From Hippophae tibetana (Eukaryota > Streptophyta > Magnoliopsida > Rosales > Elaeagnaceae): 64,000 nt of DNA. This document shows positions 12,601 through 21,777 of the stretch, in pieces (the first letter of the stretch is position 1; each line of letters begins with the position of its first letter). The stretch covers positions 48,449,814 through 48,513,813 of the forward strand of contig CM072806.1 in NCBI GenBank assembly GCA_037013495.1, read 5' to 3'. The translations under genes and the position numbers were made by a program. The notes beneath the pieces are model-generated. The model made no database searches. It was not told where the DNA came from and was given only the letters and a program-made list of their open reading frames with translations.

Positions 12601-15600
12601 TTTCGACCATTTCCTTATGCATTAGTTATCTAGTTGTTGTGCCTTAAACTCTGAGCCCCTCAATGGGTGCCAAAATGTTATGAATAGTCGGAGTTAGAGA
12701 GAAGCAATAAATGTGTAATAATGATGATGGGTTTGTTGCTTATATGATTGGACACGAGGATGGGTGAAGACATTTATGCTTATAATTATAACCACCTACA
12801 CTTGTTTCGGGTATATTCGGTTAATAACCATTGGTTATGAGACAATAGTTTCCCTACAATTTAATTACGTTTTTTATTTTTTAATATTTATTCAAAAATA
12901 TATTTAATTTTAAAAAATTAAATGTTAACTTAATTTTTATTTTTAACTATTTAGCACATGTTTCGGTTAATAACCATCTGTTATGAGCCGGTAGCAATTT
13001 CTTCATAATTTAACCTTGTTTCTTATTTTTTAACATTTATTCAAAAATATATTTAATTTAAAAAATTAAATATTAACTTAATTCTTACTTTACTATATTA
13101 TTTAAAATATTGACATTAATTTTTTATTTTTTTACTATTTAGCATATGTTTTTAAGTAAAATAAAAAATATAAAATAAAAATAAATAAAATTTAATCTAA
13201 TTATACAAAGTATTGTGTTTTATTATTAAAATTATATTTTTCTATGTAATTATATGTATATAAAATAATAATATTAATATATGTTGAATTTTTACGGATA
13301 GTTACAATTTCAATTATCCACGATTAAAATGTCCAATTTTTATTTGTATATACACGTGTCATTTACATAGGAGGTAATGTTTACCGGTCTGATTAGGCAG
13401 TTTCTTGATGTCCGGATCCTGACCAAGGTGGTATATGGAATACATGCTAGATGGATCCGACTTGTAGACCGGACATTGACGTTTTGGTTGTGGTCGACAT
13501 CCAAACATATATGATTGAATTTCTATGAGCATATTGATAAAACGAGAATCTATACTACAACTTATCAGATTTTCTGTCACTGAACAACTTGCCAGGCGTG
13601 TGAAGTGTCAACAAGTATTCCCGATGATGATACGTACTTATGAGTAATTTACTTATAGTGCTTGTATTCCAAGTATGAAAATTACAATTAGATAAGTTTC
13701 TTATCTGATTATGATGAATCATAGGTATTATTTTCAATCAATGCATTATCAAGAATTAATTACTAGTGAAAGAAGTAATAACTGATAGTAGAAATGAGAA
13801 TCTCAAGGGTTTTTTTTCTTCTTTCGGATTGGATTGTAGCTTTTTAATTTATTTCTACCAGGTTTTTATATAGTATACTTGTAGGGTTTTTAGTATCCTT
13901 CATAGCCTTTGTACTTTCTGAATCTTATTAAGTCTTTCTTTCCTTCCTATCAAAACACTGGAAAAAGGGAGGAAAGGAGGGGGAAAAACAGGAAAAGGAA
14001 AGAAGAAAAACAAGAAAGATAGCTCTTGTATCTATTGTTAGAAGCTTAGTGAGCAAATAAAAAAAATCCCAAGTTTTAGTAAAAAGATAAAAAGATTAGG
14101 GATCAGTCCTGTGGGCGGAGCGCTCGTTATCCTTACTGTTCTCTCTGCAGGGGTCCCCTCCCATTGCTCTAGCCGCAGCTCCTGCTCGCAACCACAGGGG
14201 CCCGCCCTGCGAATCTTATTAAGTCTTTCTTTCCTTCCTATCAAAAGACTGGAAAAAGGGAGGAAAGGAGGGGGAAAAACAGGAAAAGGAAAGAAGAAAA
14301 ACAAGAAAGATAGCTCTTGTATCTATTGTTAGAAGCTTAGTGAGCAAATAAAAAAAATCCTGAGTTTTAGTAAAAAGATAAAAAGATTAGGGACCAGTCC
14401 TGTAGTTTCTGATATAATTTAATATTTATTATTATAAGCCTTGCTAAGATGCTTATGTTGTCACTCAAGTATGATCTGGCCTCAAGCTCCGATTCTGATT
14501 TGGAGGGCAATGCGTCAAATGCTGCATTGGAGAATCTTGATGAAGTAATCCAAGGTGTCATTGAGCCCCTTTCAAAGTTGAATGTTAACGAAGGTATACA
14601 TGGTACAGTTATTGGGAAGCCTCAACATCTTTTCCATGTTTATTCACTACCCTTTTTTACTTTGCAGATCTAGTTCTAACGAGTTCTGCTAACTGGAGAT
14701 CACAGCTTTCAAAGATTGACGTCTGGTATGCCACTTTTGGATCAAATTTGTGGTACCCAAGGTTCCGATGCTATATTGAGGGTGGACAGGTAAGTCTTAG
14801 GTGTAATTCATTAAGTGATATTAGTATTAATAAATGACTAAAGTTTTATGTAAGCTTGTGCTAGAAATTGATACTTGATAGCTTTGACCTCCTAAATCTG
14901 TCTGTCTCTGCCACGATGCTCAATATCTTAAAGTTTGTACATTTCTTGAGTGTTTTCTACTAAGCTCTCTCATAATTCTATAGACATTGTGAAGCTGCCT
15001 TTCGTTCCTGAGCAGTACTAGAAATCACAATTTTGTGATGATATATCAATTGAGGTGGCAGAATGAGATTGGCCACTAATATAAAAGGGACTCACATGAG
15101 TTTTGTTTTGACCAATATATGATGCCACCTTATTTGAGATAATCACGAATTTGGGATTATTAGCATTTCCCTTTTGCTTCTTCTAATACCTCTACATTTG
15201 TTGGATTTAAAATGGTTTCAGGTGGAAGGAATGCAAGGACCATGTTCTGGTTCAGTGGATAAAACACAACCAAAGGAGATTCTATGGAAGACTTTTCCTC
15301 ACCGATTATTCTTTGGTCGTGATTACACAACTTCATGGGGTCCTGGAGGGGCTGCTTTTCTTAATCCTGAAAGCAACATCAAAGAAAAGACTTACATGTG
15401 CCTATACAGAATTACGTATGTTATCCTTTGTGGCTTTCATGTTGAAAACAAATTAAGCTAGCCCTTCATTCTTTATTGACTCCAGCATTTTCCACAGGCT
15501 TGAGCAGTTAAATGATGTATTGGCTCAGGAAAATGCCCACTCAGTCTTTAATTCTCCTTCACTTGATAAAGCTGCCCTGAGTTCAGTCTCAAACGAAGAA

Positions 15601-16084
15601 TTCAATTCTCTCGAGGTTAAAGTGAAGGTATTCATTTTTTACAATGCTTAGTTTTATTTCGATATGCAGTATACTTCCTAATCTCCTGTATTTTGACAAT
15701 ACCAATTTGTTTAAACTTACTGTCTGATAATTCAATTCTTTTATGCAGGGCTGGTATCGAAATGTCCTCTTTTTGGGAAAGGAACTTGATACCCCTATAC
15801 TGACTATGACGTACGCCTTGAAGCACATACTTTCCTATTTTATATGACAAGTTTGACTGATCTTTCCATCTTTATTTGTGAATGAATAGAATATTAACTT
15901 CATCATTTACATCTACAGGTGCACACATTCAGATATAGAAGGCTACAAATCTGGTAGGATTCCCTTGTGCGCTCCATCTAAAAATTATGCCAAAGTCTTA
16001 GTCAGAGGACTTGTGGAAGGAAAACAATTTTCAGATGATGCAGCAACAACTTACATACAAGAAGCTTCCACAAGACCATTGTGA
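699..16084 (+). CDS. HDA5: class II histone deacetylase, HDA5/HDA18 type (14 exons)
   Basis: Zinc-dependent deacetylase of the RPD3/HDA1 superfamily, acting on acetyl-lysine in histones and possibly other proteins. Exons: 699-889, 1139-1340, 2448-2594, 2783-2895, 5845-6056, 7156-7220, 9399-9569, 9751-9837, 14449-14593, 14668-14789, 15222-15415, 15498-15627, 15749-15810, 15919-16084. All borders are GT-AG and the phases join into 668 codons, close to the Arabidopsis HDA5 length as I recall it. Catalytic features seen: RPPGHHAE (H153/H154), [11 protein letters not shown] (zinc ligands D194 and H196), SAGFDA (D287) and LEGGYNLE (Y327). The C-terminal part ([21 protein letters not shown]) matches the extension of HDA5/HDA18 and slightly recalls a cyclotransferase-type fold, which is inference. 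ATG 699 is the first in-frame ATG after a stop at 648. Introns 4, 6 and 8 (2.9, 2.2 and 4.6 kb) are swollen by transposons, yet the reading frame is intact. HDA5 versus HDA18 orthology is not resolved. Confidence 0.93.
1648..1918. repeat. possible MITE in intron 2
   Basis: The left edge reads TGTGTTTACTAAC and the right edge, read on the other strand, TGTATTTAGTAAAAT. Both are followed by purine-rich sequence containing GGAA or GAGG. The weak inverted ends, short length and lack of coding suggest a decayed MITE. No target duplication is clear. Confidence 0.3.
3356..4125 (-). pseudogene. Ty1/copia reverse transcriptase and RNase H fragment in intron 4
   Basis: Read on the minus strand, 4125-3910 resembles the copia RT catalytic block, but the usual YVDD is YVNN. 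3766-3356 resembles the following RNase H part ([21 protein letters not shown], then [10 protein letters not shown]). Frameshifts and stops separate the pieces. It is antisense to the deacetylase gene and cannot be functional. Gag, protease and integrase are not attached to it. Confidence 0.75.
4289..4920 (+). pseudogene. copia LTR-like stretch and short gag/protease remnant in intron 4
   Basis: A TGTTGGAATATA start near 4289 and CCTATAAATATAAATG at about 4384 look like a copia LTR with its TATA box. At 4639-4920 a short frame contains [10 protein letters not shown], which resembles the copia protease active site (DSGASDH) with substitutions. It lies opposite in strand to the fragment on its left, so this is a rearranged or separate insertion. 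Confidence 0.4.
4921..5844. other. remainder of intron 4, no feature recognised
   Basis: A+T-rich non-coding sequence up to the TTTGTAG acceptor of exon 5. I see no domain, terminal repeat or structured RNA in it. Confidence 0.5.
6331..6686. mobile_element. MITE with long terminal inverted repeats in intron 5
   Basis: The left end AGGTGAAATTACAC, followed by CCCTAAACTTTATC, is matched in reverse complement by the right end GTGTAATTTAGCCTAG, preceded by GACAAAGTTTAGGAAC. Arms of about 50 bp align with a few mismatches around an A+T-rich centre, with no coding. This is the structure of a non-autonomous DNA transposon. The superfamily is not determined. Confidence 0.65.
7359..7600 (+). repeat. 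left LTR of the intron 6 copia element
   Basis: Starts TGTTGAAATCTGATCC. Most of its first 150 bases (GATTTTCA, CATTTACAG, TTTTTTCATAATTAGGATAT) recur at 9075 onward. The inner edge is approximate because the adjoining internal sequence is deleted. Confidence 0.65.
7612..9068 (+). pseudogene. decayed copia pol (linker, RT, RNase H) in intron 6
   Basis: Translated pieces resemble the start of copia RT ([17 protein letters not shown]-like), the RT catalytic segment at 8051-8356 ([11 protein letters not shown], where YVDD is usual), and the RNase H end at 8768-9067 ([31 protein letters not shown]). Many stops and frameshifts break it. Gag, protease and integrase are missing. It lies in the same orientation as the host gene and is removed with intron 6. 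Confidence 0.8.
9075..9290 (+). repeat. right LTR of the intron 6 copia element
   Basis: Preceded by the polypurine tract TTGAGGGGGAG and starting TTGAAATCTGATCC, it repeats the left LTR with several substitutions and an extra TTGTTGTATAAA. The end is approximate and lies about 100 bp upstream of the exon 7 acceptor. Confidence 0.65.
10130..12620 (-). pseudogene. gypsy gag-pol remnants in intron 8
   Basis: From right to left on the minus strand I see: a possible gag remnant (12115-11915); a protease-region stretch near 11340-11560 resembling [14 protein letters not shown], then YPTKDEV, typical of Tat-like elements; RT N-terminal pieces (10990-10740, WLSNVVLVN); RT motif D at 10724-10488 ([11 protein letters not shown], then VDDMM); and an RNase H start (10290-10200, [15 protein letters not shown]). 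Stops occur throughout and the integrase is absent. The Tat-like assignment rests on these motifs only. Confidence 0.6.
12805..13165. repeat. duplicated A+T-rich segment inside the right gypsy LTR
   Basis: A segment starting CGGTTAATAACCATTGG and running into ATTTATTCAAAAATATAT occurs twice about 150 bp apart, with differences such as CGGTTAATAACCATCTG in the second copy. A related GGTTAATAACC stretch lies near 41680. It appears to have been inserted into the gypsy LTR. Confidence 0.55.
13920..14402. repeat. 190-bp direct repeat flanking GC-rich filler in intron 8
   Basis: GAATCTTATTAAGTC through AGTCCTGT at 13920-14111 is repeated almost unchanged at 14212-14402. The two copies differ at only a handful of places (for example AAAACACTGG and AAAAGACTGG). 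Between them is a GC-rich stretch of about 100 bp (GGGCGGAGCGC to GGGCCCGCCCTGC) unlike its surroundings. The second copy ends 46 bp before exon 9. This resembles a duplication made during break repair with captured filler DNA. Confidence 0.8.
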
Positions 16085-16299
16085 TTGTAGACATATAGTA
16101 TAATGAACAGGCATTTTGTGTCTCTACACTCGTGAACAAATTGGGACATTTTTATTCTTGCATTTCACTGAAATTAACTTGTTTATGTATTGAAGATGGA
16201 AATGACAGATAATTTATGATTGTGTTTGACAACAATTTTGGCTTGTGCTTTCTGTTTATTCTTTTTGCTGGTTTTTATAGGGGAAACTCATATATAGGA
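16085..16299 (+). other. 3' untranslated region and downstream flank of the deacetylase gene
   Basis: Non-coding A+T-rich sequence after the TGA at 16082-16084. No single polyadenylation signal stands out. An AATAAA occurs at about 16348, inside the foldback repeat that follows. Confidence 0.45.
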
Positions 16300-16485
16300 A
16301 CGAGTTATGCGAAAATTCATAATGAGTTTGAGTTAGGTCTATTTCGTAATAAAGATTTTTCAAATCATTTACACACCTTTGTAACCACATGTGAAACATT
16401 GTAACACATGTAAATGATTTGGAAAATCTTTATTGTAAAATAGGTACTCAAACTACATTTTGAGTTTTGCAATATTAGGTGATAA
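16300..16485. repeat. foldback (inverted) repeat downstream of the deacetylase gene
   Basis: AATAAAGATTTTTCAAATC at about 16348 pairs with the reverse complement of GATTTGGAAAATCTTTATT at about 16413. The pairing extends outward through GAGTTTGAGTTAGG and CCTATTTTAC-type matches, giving arms of roughly 55 bp or more around a 40-bp loop. It could be a MITE, or it could form a hairpin in a read-through transcript. Confidence 0.65.
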
Positions 16486-18172
16486 CCATTTTTTTTATAA
16501 TAGTTGCATTTGATAACCATTTTTGTTTTTCAAAATTGTTTGGAAAACATTCAATAGGCCTTTCGTGCTCTTCAGGCGAGTCTTGCATTCTCATCTCTTT
16601 ATGTCAAAACCCTAGCTATGTTTTTCCCTTTCTCACTGTTCTTCATATCTTCTACATTTAAATTTATCTATAATTGAACTCAAAATGTTGTGTTGTTTTC
16701 TCTCCTTTTTTTATAACAATTGAAGGAAAATGTGTAAATATTTGCTTTTTGATTTTATTTCATGTTAGATGTTGATTGAGGTTCTTGGTGGCCAAAATGT
16801 CGGATCATGTTGGTGTGTTTTGAATTTATTTTGTTCTATTTCATATTCTTTGTTCGTGTTTAGTTGCTCAGAAAAAGTTTAAAGTTATAATCGAACCATT
16901 TTTTTGTCTCTCTTTCTTTTTCTTTTCCTTTTCTTTTCTCTTTCTTCTTTTCCTCTTTCTCATTCTTCTTCTCTGTTTCTTTCTTCTCTTTCTCAGCTTT
17001 GATTTTTCTTTGCCTTTCCTTCCTCAATGAATTGGTATTTATATACCTATGAGAAACAGAAACAGAACTGGAAGAATTAATTTCAGAAACGGATAGGAAA
17101 AAAAACTGAAAAATTTAGAAACAGAAATGAATTTGAAAAGAACGGAAGCACAACAAAACGGATTGGAAAAAAACGAAAGAAAATCTTTAATTCAAAAACG
17201 GAAATGAATTGAAATCAGAGGTAATGGAAAATTAAAAGAAAGAATTTTTATTCAAGTTTTCTAATAATTTCATTTTAGATGTTGATTGAGGTTTTTGGTG
17301 GTCAAAATGTCGGATCATGTTGGTGTATTTTGAATTTATTTTGTTCTATTTCATATTCTTTGTTCGTGTTTAGTTGCTCAGAAAAAATTTGAAGTTATAA
17401 TTGAATCATTTATTTGTTTGGACACTGGATGCATTTGTATTTATTTGTTTTTAGGTCTTAATTATTGAATTCTTTCATTGGGGTGATATTTAATTTTTCC
17501 GTAATCATCCTATTTTAGTTTTAACATATTTCACAAATAAAGATAAGTCAAGTGAATTTTTAAAGTAGAATTTTGAGATACTTGTGTGGAAATGTGAAGT
17601 TAACTAGGTGTTTAGAATTTTTTTTGCTTATATGTGTGGAAATTCTACATAGATTTGTATTGAGTTATAAGTGTAGAGTTTATATATAAGTATGTGATAA
17701 TTTTGTGAAAGTAAAAATTAAGAAAATAAACGGTAAAATAAACAATGATGAAAATATATTATGTAATAAGATTAATTTAAATTAAATTATGAATATTAAT
17801 ATAAATCAATATTATTTTATGATAGATTACATTATTTTGTGAGTCATAGTATAAGGATAGATGTCATTTTTTTTCCTTTTTTAATTGTTATTAGGATGTC
17901 GGATTGTTTTTAGTAATAATTAATAATAACTATAAAGTTGATAAAAATATATTAAAAAAAATTAAAATTTAATAATTTTTTACTCTTTCGTATCAAAATG
18001 ATTAAAGTGATATAATAAATAATAAATTATTTTCGTTAAGATAACTACGTATATTTGTCTATTTGATAAAAAAAGTTAAGAATCAACAAAACAAATGGCA
18101 AGCTTGAAAACTTAGATACGAGAGCATAGGATTATTAAAAAAATAATTAATAATAAAAAGAAAATAAAAAAG
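16486..18172. repeat. intergenic DNA with a 140-bp direct repeat (16758 and 17271)
   Basis: TTAGATGTTGATTGAGGT through GTTTAGTTGCTCAGAAAAA occurs at about 16765 and again at about 17275, with few changes. The DNA between is first pyrimidine-rich and then purine-rich. No gene is seen. From 17480 to the chromovirus LTR the sequence is plain A+T-rich DNA. Confidence 0.6.
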
Positions 18173-18772
18173 TCATCGTGCGGTATTTAGCACCGTCCGT
18201 TGCACTAAGCCTATCTTTGAATCCGAATGAAACTCTAAAGAGACTAGAAAGAGAGTTTGTAAAGAATGCTTTGTATTGCTCTATAGAGAGTTTATCTTAC
18301 AATTTCCCAAGGATGATTACAAATGGAGACCAATGGGTCTATTTATAGTGTGACTCCAAGCTTAAGACTATGCCATAACTTTCTAGATCATTCTAATTCT
18401 AGAATGTACAAGAGAGTTCTAGTTTTATGTACAATATGCCACAAGGTTCTAGGACCTTCTAGCCAATTCTAGAGTCTTCTAGGTTTGTCTAGCTCCTTCA
18501 TGCATGTTCCAGGATGTTCCGTAACCTTCCAGCAGCTTCTACATCATTCATGAGCCATTCGGCACGTTCTAGAATATTCCAGCCCATTCTAGCACCCTCT
18601 AGTGTGCTCTAGAACATTCTAGGGTCTTCAAAGCTTGAGTTGAGTCCATCCAACTCTAGCTCTTTCTAGACATCTCTAGGCAACTCTAGAACTTCCCATG
18701 TAGAATAGTCTAGATTCTTTAGGCAACCATCATTTATTTGGATTTTTAGGGACATTTGAGTGGGACGTGACA
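18173..18772 (-). repeat. 3' LTR (left copy) of the gypsy chromovirus
   Basis: Near-identical to 22886-23483. It ends on the + strand with GGGACGTGACA at 18772, followed by a pyrimidine run (CCCTCCCCC) that is the polypurine tract on the minus strand. The outer edge lacks the TGTCACGACC terminus seen in the other copy, so about 25 bp are missing or replaced. Confidence 0.9.
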
Positions 18773-18783
18773 CCCTCCCCCAC

Positions 18784-19260
18784 TCAAGTTTGCGACGCCC
18801 TCGTCGCGCCTTCAAGCTGAAACCTCTCTATGGCATCTTTGAATTTCCATAAAGAATCTTCAGGTTCCCAGCTCGATTCTACATCTAGGGCATTTTTCCA
18901 TTTGACCAAGTATTCCCGATAACTTGGTACGCCCCTACGCCGAATCAAGCGGTTCGCCAAGATTGAGTCCACTTCCCTGTCAAAGGAGGTTACCATTGCA
19001 GTAGGTGCCCTCTTGGAGTCTCCCCGACTTATGTCTTCCTTGTCTCCATGATAAGGTTTTAGCATGCTTACATGAAAAACAAGATATATTTTAAGCTTTG
19101 GAGGGAGTTGTAGCTTGTAGGACACCTTACCGACTTTCTTGAGGACTGGAAATGGTCCTTCATACTTCCGCACCAACCCCTTGTGAACCTTCCGCAAGGA
19201 CTTGAATTGTTGGGGCAATAGTTTGACAAGGACCAAATCGCCTTCATGAAATTCGACCAT
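18784..19260 (-). pseudogene. chromovirus integrase C-terminus with chromodomain
   Basis: A 158-codon frame. Residues 1-60 resemble the integrase C-terminal region (EGDLVLVKLLPQQ, YEGPFPVLKKVG, then VFHVSMLKPYHGD). Residues 95-150 are a chromodomain (EVDSILANRLIRRRG, EYLVKWKN, SSWEPEDSLWKF). In chromoviruses this domain binds modified histone tails and steers integration into heterochromatin. The frame is open but detached from a catalytic integrase core. Confidence 0.85.
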
Positions 19261-19624
19261 CTTCCTTTTCCCACGGTCTCTCTGGAATAGGCAACGGTTC
19301 TAACAACCCTCTGGGTGTATGCTGCTCTATCTTGTCCTATTGGCACACAAGACAAGTTCTCACATAAGCTTCAACATCGTCCTGTAGTTGAGGCCAATAG
19401 TAGATGGACTTGATCAAAGTAAGGGTGCGCCTCATTCCTGGGTGTCCAGCCCATAACGAATCATGGCACTCCTTGACAAGCTCCTTCTTTAAGCTCCCCC
19501 ATTTTGGCACAAAGATGCGATTCTACTTGGCGTAGAGTAGCCCGTCACTCAGCCAAAATCGCCTCGTCTTTCCTTCCTTGATGGGGGCAAGGAGGTTTTG
19601 AGCAAGGGCATCATGCTCCAACCC
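19261..19624 (-). pseudogene. integrase zinc-finger remnant; catalytic core deleted
   Basis: Reading minus, this codes for the H2C2 integrase-type zinc-binding segment (WAGHPGMRR, YYWPQLQDDVE, then CLVCQ). It then jumps within a few bases to sequence that normally lies just upstream of the C-terminal domain. The DDE catalytic core, normally several hundred residues, is missing, so the element cannot integrate by itself. Confidence 0.75.
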
Positions 19625-20086
19625 TTATTTGATCCTTTCCAGCAAAGGACTACTTGGCCTACTCAAGGCTACTAACTCCATCTTTCGACTCAACGCGTCA
19701 GCCACCACATTTGCCTTACCGGGCTTGTACTCCAACCTATAATTAAAATCCACTAAGAAGTCTTGCCACCGAGCTTGCTTGGGACTCAACTTCTTTTGAG
19801 TTTGGAAGTAGCTTGTTGCTACATTGTCCATCATGATAACAAAGTGAGAACCCAACAAGTAGTGTTGCCACACCCTTAGGCAATGAATGATAGCTGTCAT
19901 TTCCTTTTCTTGCACAGTGTAGCGGCATTCGGTGTCATTAAGCTTGCGGCTCTCATAAGCTATCGAACGCCCTTCCTGCATCAACACTCCACCAATGGCA
20001 AAGTCGAAGGCATCGGTATGCAACTCGTATATCTTGGAAGGGTCTGGTAGGCAAAGCACCGGTTCTTCACTAATGACCATCTTCAA
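19625..20086 (-). pseudogene. chromovirus RNase H
   Basis: A 153-codon frame resembling the RT-linked RNase H: LHTDAFDFAIGGVLMQ (first catalytic Asp), YTVQEKEMTAII (catalytic Glu), GSHFVIMMDN (Asp), then ARWQDFLVDFNYRLEY and NVVADALSR. The frame is open but separated from the RT frame by a frameshift. Confidence 0.88.
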
Positions 20087-20150
20087 GTCTTCGAATGAGG
20101 CTTGGCATTCGCTTGTCCATTCCCAAGACTTGTTTTTTTGAGCAGGTCGG

Positions 20151-20846
20151 TCAATGGGGCTGCTCTCGTTGAGTAGGACTTGATAAAACTCTGTAATAGT
20201 TCACCAGTCCAAGGAAAGATCTTAACTCGGGAACCTTGGTAGGAGGTTCCCATTCTTGGATGGCTTTCACCTTAGCTCCATCCATCATCAATTTCCCATC
20301 CTTTATCTTGTGCCCCAAGAACATAACCTCATCTTGGGCAAATGAACATTTCTCCTTCTTGACATATAGCTCATTTTCCTTCAGGACCTCGAACACCTTC
20401 TTCAAATGCTCTAGATGTTCTTCCAAAGTCCGGCTATATATCACAATGTCGTCAAGATATACTACCACGAACCGATCGAGGTAGGGATGGAAAATCTTGT
20501 TCATCAGAGTGCAAAAGGTGGCTGGTGCATTTGTGAGACCAAATGGCATGACAAGGAACTCATAGGCACCGTACCTGGTCACACAAGTAGTCTTGGGCTC
20601 ATCCCCTTTGGCTATGTGTACCTGGTAGTATCCCGATCGCAAGTCCAATTTTGTGAAGTATCTAGCATTCCCCAATTTATCAAACAAATCAGCAATAAGT
20701 GGGATAGGATACTTGTTCTTGACTGTGATCTTATTTAGAGCCCGATAGTCAATGCACATCCGTAGTGAGCCATCCTTCTTCTTTTGAAAGAGCACCGGTG
20801 CACCAAATGGGGCTTTGGAGGGCCTTATGAAGCCAACATCCAGCAA
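20151..20846 (-). pseudogene. chromovirus reverse transcriptase
   Basis: A 231-codon frame covering the RT palm and fingers: [39 protein letters not shown] and the active site [11 protein letters not shown], ending [12 protein letters not shown]. The active-site Asp pair is present. The frame ends in a stop where RNase H should follow, and the N-terminus joins the protease part only through stops around 20850-21060. Confidence 0.92.
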
Positions 20847-21059
20847 TTCATCGAGTTGCTTTCACAATTCTGCCAACTCTGAGTTTGCCATTCGATAAGG
20901 GCTCATTGCTGGTGGCCTGGTGTCGGGTTCCAACTCTATTTCATGGTCTACCTCCCTCCTTGGAGGTAACCGTTTAGGCAATGCCTCCAGCATCACATCC
21001 TGGAATTTATCTAGGACAACTTGCACTTCCGTCGGCAAGTTTGATTTTGGTAACGCCTC

Positions 21060-21707
21060 TTATTCGTCGTACTCCTTTAAGATGTCCAAGTAACTCTCTT
21101 CGTCCCTCTTCAATCCTTTCTTGAATTGAAGTGCTGAGCGAGCTTGGGTAGTAGGTCCGGTGGTCCTCTCCGTCGGTACCACACATGCCTTCCAACCATC
21201 CATTATGCACATAGAGTTTGAGCATGACACCAAGAAATCTCTTACCTGGTCCAAGAACTCCATGCCAAATACAACAGTGAAGTCATCCATGGGCGCCACT
21301 GATAAGTCCACTTGGCCAGTCCAAGCACCAAGACTGACCTTAACTCTACGAGCAACTCTATGCAATGGTAATGCTGCCGAGTTAACCGCTTTGAGAGATC
21401 CCCCTCCATGGACTGCCTTTAGGCCGAGTCTCTTTGCTTCCTCTACTGAAACAAAGTTGTGAGATGCACCTGTGTCAACCAAAGCCTTGGCGACCTTCCC
21501 ATTGATGGTTGCATCTACGTACATCAAGCCTTTAGGGGTCTTTGGGGCACTCTGCAATGCACTAAGTAAACGCAAAGAACCCATCTTTGCACCTTCGTCC
21601 AACTCACTTCCATCATGGTCATGAGTGGAAGCAACTAAGGCACTCAAGGCCTTCCTTTTTGAACATTCACATGCCCAATGCGGTCCGTCACATATGAAAC
21701 ACGTCAC
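21060..21707 (-). pseudogene. chromovirus gag zinc knuckle and aspartic protease
   Basis: The frame opens with a short zinc-knuckle-like CFICDGPHWACEC, then the protease active site ALVDTGASHNFVS and the flap-side VVFGMEFLDQV. It ends at a stop before the RT. The knuckle spacing is unusual. Confidence 0.8.
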
Positions 21708-21777
21708 ACGGGGCTTCGAGGCACCACGATCCTCCTTTTCCTTCCCCTTATCTCGTGGTTTGAATGAGGAGCCATCT

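Larger units (their letters stand above)
9883..13480 (-). mobile_element. decayed Tat-like Ty3/gypsy element in intron 8
   Basis: Oriented minus. The left copy of its LTR starts at 9883 (TGTTGGGGATGATCC) and the right copy at 12676 (TGTTATGAATAGTC). They share AATAAATGTGTAA and further in ACCGGTCTGATTAG (10043 and 13384). Inside the right LTR, on the minus strand, lies TTTTGGCACCCATTGAGGGG, a primer-binding-site-like sequence. The left LTR edge merges with RNase H remnants. The right LTR is interrupted by an A+T-rich duplicated insert. Extents are approximate. Confidence 0.6.

Noticed and set aside
14038-14332. Frames across the GC-rich filler in intron 8
   Set aside because: They span the repeat-filler junction and translate purine-rich low-complexity sequence. 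The host gene is spliced across this region.
18480-18720. TTCTAGA-type clustered motif in the chromovirus LTR as heat-shock elements
   Set aside because: The GAA/TTC spacing is irregular and the motif fills the whole LTR, so it looks like internal repeat structure rather than a defined regulatory array.
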